Source of the DNA: Pseudonocardia benzenivorans CB1190
GTDB taxonomy: Bacteria > Actinomycetota > Actinomycetes > Mycobacteriales > Pseudonocardiaceae
Length of the DNA stretch: 64,000 bases
Reading direction: 5' to 3'
Assembly: GCF_000196675.2 (NCBI RefSeq)
Contig: NC_015312.1
Location: 5,658,501 to 5,722,500, forward strand
The notes beneath the pieces were generated by a model. It was given only the letters and a program-made list of their open reading frames with translations, ran no database searches and was not told the origin of the DNA. The stretch's first letter is position 1. Each line of letters begins with the position of its first letter. This document shows positions 59,020 through 64,000 of this stretch, in pieces. A program made the position numbers and the translations under genes.

Positions 59020-59226
59020 TCACGCGCTGCCGAGCCGACGCATCAGATCACGGCGACGCGGGCCGAGGACCGCGAGAGCCTCAGCGACCGAGTCGTGATG
59101 AGCCCGCCGCTCGATGTACTGGCGGACGGCGTCCCGGGCGACGGCGTCCATCGAACGCTGCTCGACCTCGGCCTGGGCACGCAGCGCCGCGAGCTCGTCG
59201 TCCGTGAACCGCACGTTGATCGCCAC
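59020..59226 (-). CDS. Ribbon-helix-helix antitoxin of the Doc module
   Basis: 68 aa from GTG 59226: VAINVRFTDDELAALRAQAEVEQRSMDAVARDAVRQYIERR is a ribbon-helix-helix DNA-binding fold. A short C-terminal part (SVAEALAVLGPRRRDLMRRLGSA) likely wraps the toxin. GAGG precedes the start. The dyad at 59236-59252 is the probable autoregulatory operator. First gene of the two-gene toxin-antitoxin operon. Confidence 0.82.
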   Translation of the reverse strand: MAINVRFTDDELAALRAQAEVEQRSMDAVARDAVRQYIERRAHHDSVAEALAVLGPRRRDLMRRLGSA

Positions 59227-59235
59227 AGCCTCAAC

Positions 59236-59252
59236 GGTACCAGAATAGTACC
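59236..59252 (-). promoter_or_regulatory. Operator/promoter dyad of the toxin-antitoxin operon
   Basis: GGTAC-CAGAATA-GTACC inverted repeat, 10 bp before the antitoxin start; on the minus strand it contains TACTAT/TATTCT, usable as a -10. Typical of autorepressed antitoxin genes. Confidence 0.6.
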
Positions 59253-59267
59253 GACGGACCTGCCGAT

Positions 59268-60392
59268 TCAGCCGCGGACCGTCAGGCCCGCCTTCTGGAA
59301 CTCCTTGAGGTCGGAGTAGCCGGTCTTGGCCATGGCCCGGCGCAGTGCGGTGAACAGCGCGACGTCGCCGTAGGGGCTGTCGGACGGGCCGAACAGCACC
59401 TGCTCGAGCGTGCGGTCCCCGGTGTCCTGCGCGGTGATCTCCGAGCGCGGCAGGGAGGGGTGCGCGGCGGCCGAGGTCCAGTACAGCCCGCCCGCGGGCG
59501 ACTCGACCGAGGCCGCGAGCGACTCGCCGAGCATGACGGCGTCGGCGCCGCAGGCGATGGCCTTCGCCATGTCGCCCGAGCCCACCATCCCGCCGTCGGC
59601 GATGACGTGGACGTAGCGGCCGCCGGTCTCGTCGAGGTAGTCCCGGCGGGCCGCGGCGGCGTCGACGATCGCCGTCGCCATGGGGACGCCGATGCCCAGC
59701 ACCGAGTCGGTGGTCGTCCCGGCGGACTCGCCGTACCCGACGATCACGCCCGCCGCGCCGGTGCGCATCAGGTGCATCGCGGTGCGGTAGTCGCCCACGC
59801 CGCCGGCGACGACGGGGACGTCGAGGCCCTTGATGAAGTCGCCGAGGTTGAGCGGTTCGCCCTGGGAGACGTGCTCGGCGGAGATGATCGTGCCCTGCAC
59901 GACCAGGATCTCCACCCCGCCGGCCAGGAGCGTCGGCGTGATCTCCCGGGCGCGCTGCGGGCTCACCCGGACGGCGACCGTCACGCCCGCCTCGCGGATG
60001 GTCTTGAGCGCGTCGGTGAGCAGGTCGGGCTGGATCGGGGCGGCGTGCAGCTCCTGCAGCAACCGGATCACGGCGGCCTCGTCGCCGCTGTCGGCGACGT
60101 CGACGATGCGGGCGAGCGCGGCCTCCGCGTCGCCGTGCCGGGCCCACAGGCCCTCGGAGTTGAGCACCGGCAGGCCGCCGAGCTGCCCGATCCGCACCGC
60201 GCTGGCGGGCGAGACGACCGCGTCGGTCGGATGCGTCACGAGCGGGATGTCGAAGCGGTACGCGTCGAGCTGCCAGCCGAGCGAGACCTCCTTCGAGCTC
60301 CGCGTCCGCCGCGACGGGACGATCTCGATCTGCTGCAGGTCGTAGCTGCGACGGGCCGTCCGGCCCATCCCGATCTCCACGAGGTCACGCAC
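59268..60392 (-). CDS. guaB3: GuaB3-family IMP dehydrogenase-related protein
   Basis: 374 aa TIM barrel lacking the CBS domains of true IMPDH. MVEIGMGR-type start MRDLVEIGMGRTARRSYDLQQIEIVPSRRTRSSKEVSLGWQLDAYRFDIPLVTHPTDAVVSP and ending DLKEFQKAGLTV are the GuaB3 signatures. The catalytic-loop region reads GYGESAGTTTDSVLGIGVPMATA: no Cys is visible where IMPDH has SICTTR. That absence is normal for mycobacterial GuaB3, and some members have been proposed to act in GMP reduction. It lies directly downstream of guaB, as in Rv3410c-Rv3411c. GTG 60392; TACGCT 8 nt upstream. Confidence 0.92.
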   Translation of the reverse strand: MRDLVEIGMGRTARRSYDLQQIEIVPSRRTRSSKEVSLGWQLDAYRFDIPLVTHPTDAVVSPASAVRIGQLGGLPVLNSEGLWARHGDAEAALARIVDVADSGDEAAVIRLLQELHAAPIQPDLLTDALKTIREAGVTVAVRVSPQRAREITPTLLAGGVEILVVQGTIISAEHVSQGEPLNLGDFIKGLDVPVVAGGVGDYRTAMHLMRTGAAGVIVGYGESAGTTTDSVLGIGVPMATAIVDAAAARRDYLDETGGRYVHVIADGGMVGSGDMAKAIACGADAVMLGESLAASVESPAGGLYWTSAAAHPSLPRSEITAQDTGDRTLEQVLFGPSDSPYGDVALFTALRRAMAKTGYSDLKEFQKAGLTVRG

Positions 60393-60498
60393 GGGTGACC
60401 AGCGTAGGGGGTGTGCGAGAGGGCGCCGTCGATGGGCTCGGTGATCGGGCCGGCGCGCGGCCGGTCGGAGCCGCGATCGCCGGCGGAGACCCCTCGTG

Positions 60499-62004
60499 CT
60501 ACCTCGACGCGTAGTTCGGCGCCTCGACCGTCATCGTGATGTCGTGCGGGTGGCTCTCCTTGAGGCCGGCCGCGGTGATCCGGACGAGCTGGGCCTGCTG
60601 GAGCTCGGGAATCGTCTGCGCACCCGCGTAGCCCATCCCGGACCGCAGTCCGCCGACGAGCTGGTGCACCACGAGCGACAGCGGCCCGCGGAACGGGATG
60701 CGGCCCTCGATGCCCTCGGGGACGAGCTTGTCCTCACTCAGCACGTCGTCCTGCGCGTAGCGGTCCTTCGAGTACGACTTGGCCGGGCCGCGCGACTGCA
60801 TCGCACCCAGCGAGCCCATGCCGCGGTAGGTCTTGTACTGCTTGCCGCCGACGAGGATCAGCTCGCCGGGGGACTCCGCGGTACCGGCCAGCAGGCTGCC
60901 CAGCATGACGCTCGACGCGCCGGCGGCGATCGCCTTGGCGATGTCGCCGGAGTACTGGATGCCGCCGTCGCCGATCACGGGGACGCCCGCGGCGGCGCAG
61001 GCCTGCGCGGCCTCGTAGATGGCCGTGATCTGGGGGGCGCCGACGCCCGCGACCACGCGCGTCGTGCAGATCGAGCCCGGCCCGACGCCGACCTTGACCG
61101 CGTCGGCACCGGCCTCGACGAGCGCCTGCGCACCGGCGCGGGTCGCGACGTTGCCCCCGACGACGTCGACCCCCTCGCCCACCTCGGCGCGGAGCTTGGC
61201 GACGGTCTCGAGCACTCGCCGCGAATGGCCGTGCGCGGTGTCGACCATCAGCACGTCGACACCCGCCTCGACCAGCTGCATCGCACGGGCGTACGCGTCC
61301 TCACCCACGCCGACGGCCGCCGCGACGACGAGCCTGCCGTCGGGGTCCTTCGTCGCGAGCGGGTACTTCTCGGTCTTGTTGAAGTCCTTGATCGTGATGA
61401 GGCCGCGCAGGATGCCGTCGCCGTCGATGATCGGCAGCTTCTCCAGCTTGTGCCGGCGCAGCAGGCCCAGCGCCGCCTCCGCGGTGACGCCGACGCGGGC
61501 GGTGACCAGCGGGGCCGGCGTCATCACCTCGTGGACGGGCCTGCCGTGGTCGACCTCGAAGCGCATGTCGCGGTTGGTGATGATGCCGACGAGCTTGCCG
61601 TCGGCGTCGGCGACGGGCACGCCCGAGATGCGGTACTTCGCGCAGAGGGCGTCGACCTCGGCGAGGGTGGCGTCGGGCGAGCAGGTGACGGGGTCGGTGA
61701 CCATCCCCGCCTCCGACCGCTTCACGACCTCGACCTGTGCGGCCTGCTCGTCGGGCGACAGGTTGCGATGCAGCACCCCCAGCCCGCCTGCGCGGGCCAT
61801 CGCGATCGCCATCCGCGACTCGGTCACGGTGTCCATCGGCGACGACACGACGGGCACCTGGATCCGGACACGCCTGGTCACCTGGGTGCTCGTGTCGGCA
61901 GAGCTCGGGATCACGTCGGACTCCGCGGGCAGCAGCAACACGTCGTCGAACGTGAGACCCAGCATCGCGAACTTCGGCGGCAGTCCGGTGGTCTCAGTGG
62001 TCAT
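60499..62004 (-). CDS. guaB: Inosine-5'-monophosphate dehydrogenase
   Basis: 501 aa: IMP + NAD+ to XMP, rate-limiting for GMP. Barrel start LTFDDVLLLPAESDVIP; two CBS domains (about 95-210: MVTDPVTCSPDATLAEVDALCAKYRISGVPV and PLVTARVGVTAEAALGLLRRHKLEKLPI). Catalytic Cys313 lies in GSICTTRVVAGVG, with IGDGGIQYSGDIAKAIAAGA (phosphate) and flap YKTYRGMGSLGAM. ATG 62004 with GGGG upstream. Divergent from a DUF5319 gene. On the minus strand TACCAT (62065-62070) may be its -10. Confidence 0.97.
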   Translation of the reverse strand: MTTETTGLPPKFAMLGLTFDDVLLLPAESDVIPSSADTSTQVTRRVRIQVPVVSSPMDTVTESRMAIAMARAGGLGVLHRNLSPDEQAAQVEVVKRSEAGMVTDPVTCSPDATLAEVDALCAKYRISGVPVADADGKLVGIITNRDMRFEVDHGRPVHEVMTPAPLVTARVGVTAEAALGLLRRHKLEKLPIIDGDGILRGLITIKDFNKTEKYPLATKDPDGRLVVAAAVGVGEDAYARAMQLVEAGVDVLMVDTAHGHSRRVLETVAKLRAEVGEGVDVVGGNVATRAGAQALVEAGADAVKVGVGPGSICTTRVVAGVGAPQITAIYEAAQACAAAGVPVIGDGGIQYSGDIAKAIAAGASSVMLGSLLAGTAESPGELILVGGKQYKTYRGMGSLGAMQSRGPAKSYSKDRYAQDDVLSEDKLVPEGIEGRIPFRGPLSLVVHQLVGGLRSGMGYAGAQTIPELQQAQLVRITAAGLKESHPHDITMTVEAPNYASR

Positions 62005-62178
62005 CGCAGGCCTTCAGCCCCTCACCGGTCAGCTCGGCGGACGGCCCGGGCGCCGCCCTCCCCCATGGTATCCGTGGCCGTCGACCGGGCCGAGCCGGCG
62101 AGTCCGGGCCCACACCCACACAGGTCACGCACGTCGTGACGCTGCTCCACCGACGACACGCGGCGGGTCGCGGAAGGG

Positions 62179-62184
62179 TACGGT
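62179..62184 (+). promoter_or_regulatory. -10 hexamer TACGGT of the DUF5319 gene (leaderless)
   Basis: TACGGT is followed by 6 nt and GTG 62191, which I take as the start for that reason instead of GTG 62185. Confidence 0.5.
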
Positions 62185-62190
62185 GTGGGC

Positions 62191-62565
62191 GTGTCGGCCG
62201 AGGCGATGCCACCGGATCCCTTCGCGGGCGATCCGCACGATCCCGCCCTGTCGTTGGACGGGCCGGCCGACGAGCGCGACGACCTGAGCGACGAGGAGCG
62301 CGAGGAGGTCGTGGCGGACCTGGCCGATCTGGCCGTCTACCAGGCCCTGCTCGAGGGTCGCGGGGTGCGCGGCATCGTCGTCGACTGCGGCGACTGCGGC
62401 GAGCAGCACTTCCACGAGTGGAGCCTGCTGCGCGCCAGCCTGCAGCAGCTGCTCGAGGAGGGCCAGATGCGCCCGCACGAGCCCGCCTTCGACCCCGACC
62501 CGGCCGACTACGTGACCTGGGAGTACTGCCGCGGCTACGCCGACGCCGTGATCGGCGACGGCTGA
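62191..62565 (+). CDS. DUF5319 protein
   Basis: 124 aa acidic protein: MPPDPFAGDPHDPALSLD, then LSDEEREEVVADLADLAVYQALLEGRGVRGIVVDCGDCGEQHFHEWSLLRASLQQLLEEGQMRPHEPAFDPDPADYVTWEYCRGYADAV. The CxxC with following HFHEW suggests a metal site. This is the actinobacterial DUF5319 family, found beside guaB as in Rv3412. Function unknown. A strong terminator follows. Confidence 0.9.
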   Translation: MSAEAMPPDPFAGDPHDPALSLDGPADERDDLSDEEREEVVADLADLAVYQALLEGRGVRGIVVDCGDCGEQHFHEWSLLRASLQQLLEEGQMRPHEPAFDPDPADYVTWEYCRGYADAVIGDG

Positions 62566-62580
62566 GCGGTTCCCCGACGC

Positions 62581-62619
62581 GCCGCGGGCCCCGTCCGGAT
62601 GTCGGACGGGGCCCGCGGC
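62581..62619. terminator. Strong hairpin between DUF5319 and rsdA
   Basis: Perfect 17-bp stem GCCGCGGGCCCCGTCCG / CGGACGGGGCCCGCGGC with a 5-nt loop, between converging genes; serves both directions. Confidence 0.88.
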
Positions 62620-62650
62620 GTTCTCGGCGGGTCGTGTGCGCGCCGCGCGC

Positions 62651-62911
62651 TCAGCTCGGTTGCGTCACCGGCTCGGAGCCGGTGGTCGTCGTCCCCATGC
62701 CCGAGGTGGTGGACGACGGATCGGGCTTGCCCTCCGACGTCGGCTTGGGAGTGCCGGACGTCGGCGCGGATGACGAGGTCGGCGACGACGTCGTCTCGGG
62801 CGGCTGGGTCGTCGTCGAGGTCGGGGGCGGCGTCGGGGTCGGCGTCACGGAACCGGCGGGCGCCGACGGTTCCGTCGGCTGGCTGGGCTTCCCCGGGATC
62901 GTCGGCGGCGC
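62651..62911 (-). pseudogene. Out-of-frame C-terminal tail of rsdA
   Basis: In the frame one base off from the upstream rsdA frame the sequence reads APPTIPGKPSQPTEPSAPAG, then VTPTPTPPPTSTTTQPPETT and onward to a stop at 62651-62653. This Pro/Thr/Ser tail is what RsdA-type proteins normally carry. The break lies at about 62911, in CCCCGCGCCG (minus strand), where one G appears to be missing. It could be a real frameshift or a base error in a GC-rich run. Confidence 0.6.
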
Positions 62912-64000
62912 GGGGCCGGGGTGCCGTCGCGCAGCGGGGCCTCCGGGTCGGCCTTCTGGCCGGCGGGGGTCTCCTGCAGCTTGGCCGACAGGAACTTCTG
63001 GTTGGCCTCCAGCGACGGTGCGCCGTCCTCGGGCTTGACCTTGGCCATCAGCTGCTCGACCTGGGTCAGCTGCTGCGCGGCGGCGCTCGTGTCGCCCTGG
63101 GCGAGGGCCTGCTTGACCTGGACGAGGCCGGCCTGCGCGTCGACGGCCGCCTGCCGCGACTGCGCGGTCTCCTTGTAGAGGACCTGCGTGACCCCGAAGA
63201 GCGTGTCGCCGGGCTGCGCGTCGCCCGCCCCGATCGAGACGCCGGTGACGGCGACGATGATCAGCGCCGCGGCGCCCGCGAGCGGGGCGAGATGACGTGC
63301 ACGCTTGCCGGAGCGCCTGCGGCCCCGCATCGGGGTGACGACGCCCTCGCCACCGTCGTCGGTGCCTGCGGCGGGCTCGGGCCGGACCGCCTCGAACTGC
63401 GTCGTCGGCACGTCGACCGGGCCGCCGGTGACAGCCATGATCGTCGCGAGCGCGGTGTCGACGTCGACGAGCTCGGGGATCGGCTCCGCGTCGACCTCGG
63501 CCTTCCAGGCGGCGAGCATCTCCGCGATGCGGTCGTCGTCCCCGCCACCGCCGCCGCCGGAGTGACCACGCGCCAGCGCGTCGAGCAGGGCGTCGTCGGA
63601 CTGGACGGCGAGCAGGTCCGGGGCGTCCTCGCCCGCCGCGCCGGTCGGGATCGCCGCGGCCGGCCGCAGCAACCTCGGCGGCACCAGGGGTGCCGCACCG
63701 CTCTCACCCGGCGTGCCGTTGACCTGCCGGCCGTTGACCTGCTGACCGTTGACCTGCTGGTGGTCGTCGAACTCACGGCCGTTGACGTGCTGGCCGTTGA
63801 TCTCGTGACCGTTGACCCGGTGGCCGTCCCCGGCGTGGGCGTCGAGCGAGCGGCCGTTCGGCGGGCGGCCGTCGGCGCGTGGCCCGTCGACGGGACCGAC
63901 GCCCTGGGGCCGACCGTTCACGGGCCGTCCGCCGGGCGGCGGCTGCTGCCAGCCGGACGGGGGCGGGCCCGGGTTCCAGGCGTCCTGCGGGACGAACCAC
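62845..64000 (-). CDS. rsdA: Anti-sigma-D factor RsdA, 5' end beyond right edge
   Basis: Single-pass anti-sigma factor. The sigma-binding segment is DALLDALARGHSGGGGGGDDDRIAEMLAAWKAEVDAEPIPELVDVDTALATIM. A membrane helix (HLAPLAGAAALIIVAVTGVSIG) and an outer helical region (GDTLFGVTQVLYKETAQSRQAAVDAQAGLVQVKQALAQGD) follow. In M. tuberculosis RsdA (Rv3413c) holds SigD and is cut to release it. The frame stays open to the right edge (WFVPQDAWNP...), so the start is not seen; GTG 63921 is only an internal option. The N-terminus has unusual VNGxx repeats (63715-63830). The last 21 residues (RRRRSRGSPAS...) look frameshifted. Position beside guaB-DUF5319 supports the call. Confidence 0.82.
   Translation of the reverse strand, partial: WFVPQDAWNPGPPPSGWQQPPPGGRPVNGRPQGVGPVDGPRADGRPPNGRSLDAHAGDGHRVNGHEINGQHVNGREFDDHQQVNGQQVNGRQVNGTPGESGAAPLVPPRLLRPAAAIPTGAAGEDAPDLLAVQSDDALLDALARGHSGGGGGGDDDRIAEMLAAWKAEVDAEPIPELVDVDTALATIMAVTGGPVDVPTTQFEAVRPEPAAGTDDGGEGVVTPMRGRRRSGKRARHLAPLAGAAALIIVAVTGVSIGAGDAQPGDTLFGVTQVLYKETAQSRQAAVDAQAGLVQVKQALAQGDTSAAAQQLTQVEQLMAKVKPEDGAPSLEANQKFLSAKLQETPAGQKADPEAPLRDGTPAPRRRRSRGSPASRRNRRRPPVP

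Overview
This window is very GC-rich, densely coding DNA from an actinomycete. The organism makes coenzyme F420 (a fused FbiC is present), uses GTG starts freely, and carries two gene blocks in the same order as Mycobacterium tuberculosis: chorismate mutase / uvrD1 / M23 peptidase / sucC-sucD / DUF5336 / perM-like / purN-purH (the Rv0948c-Rv0957 block), and guaB3-like / guaB / DUF5319 / rsdA (the Rv3410c-Rv3413c block). Overall style, with Pro/Gly/Gln-rich proteins and 15-bp minisatellites, suggests Pseudonocardiaceae, possibly Pseudonocardia. That placement is an inference.

Layout. 1-1.5 kb: N-terminal part of a Pro/Gln/Gly-rich protein on the minus strand, cut by the window edge. 1.6-5.5 kb: SRPBCC protein, leaderless D,D-carboxypeptidase, and a trpS-yihY pair. 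5.5-9.7 kb: a plus-strand operon of carotenoid oxygenase, AMP-forming acyl-CoA ligase and F420-dependent LLM oxidoreductase, closed by a long palindrome next to a small DUF6191 gene. 10-20 kb: fbiC, YbaK-type deacylase, xth-serine/threonine kinase pair, icd, folD-DUF3017, pentapeptide-repeat protein, acetate transporter. 20.4-31.4 kb: the SOS mutagenesis set, dnaE2 and imuA'-imuB, each with a perfect TCGAAC-N4-GTTCGA LexA box. Between them lie an MFS pump with its divergent TetR repressor, a MerR-thioredoxin pair and an FMN hydroxy-acid dehydrogenase. 31.5-45.7 kb: glycosyltransferase, purN-purH, perM-like, DUF5336, sucC-sucD, a lipase-like hydrolase, an M23 peptidase, uvrD1/pcrA and chorismate mutase.

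46-51.4 kb is the accessory part: a 17-bp tandem repeat, a cell-surface-type protein, and a seven-copy array of about 64-bp hairpin repeats. One repeat copy is split by a complete IS21-family element (istA-istB). 51.4-64 kb: a PspC-type histidine kinase/response regulator pair divergent from a PspC/LiaF-like protein, metF, guaA, an SRPBCC protein, a Doc toxin with ribbon-helix-helix antitoxin, guaB3-like, guaB, DUF5319 and an rsdA anti-sigma factor. The rsdA C-terminal tail is out of frame and its 5' end runs off the right edge.

The most interesting signals are four. (1) A likely leaderless leader peptide rich in Phe and Tyr, followed by a terminator-like hairpin, lies in front of chorismate mutase: a candidate aromatic amino-acid attenuator. 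(2) The structured repeat array interrupted by IS21. (3) A 40-bp palindrome occurs twice, both times between converging gene ends. (4) Many genes show leaderless promoter architecture, with a TANNNT hexamer 6-8 nt before the start codon. No tRNA, rRNA or CRISPR array was seen.
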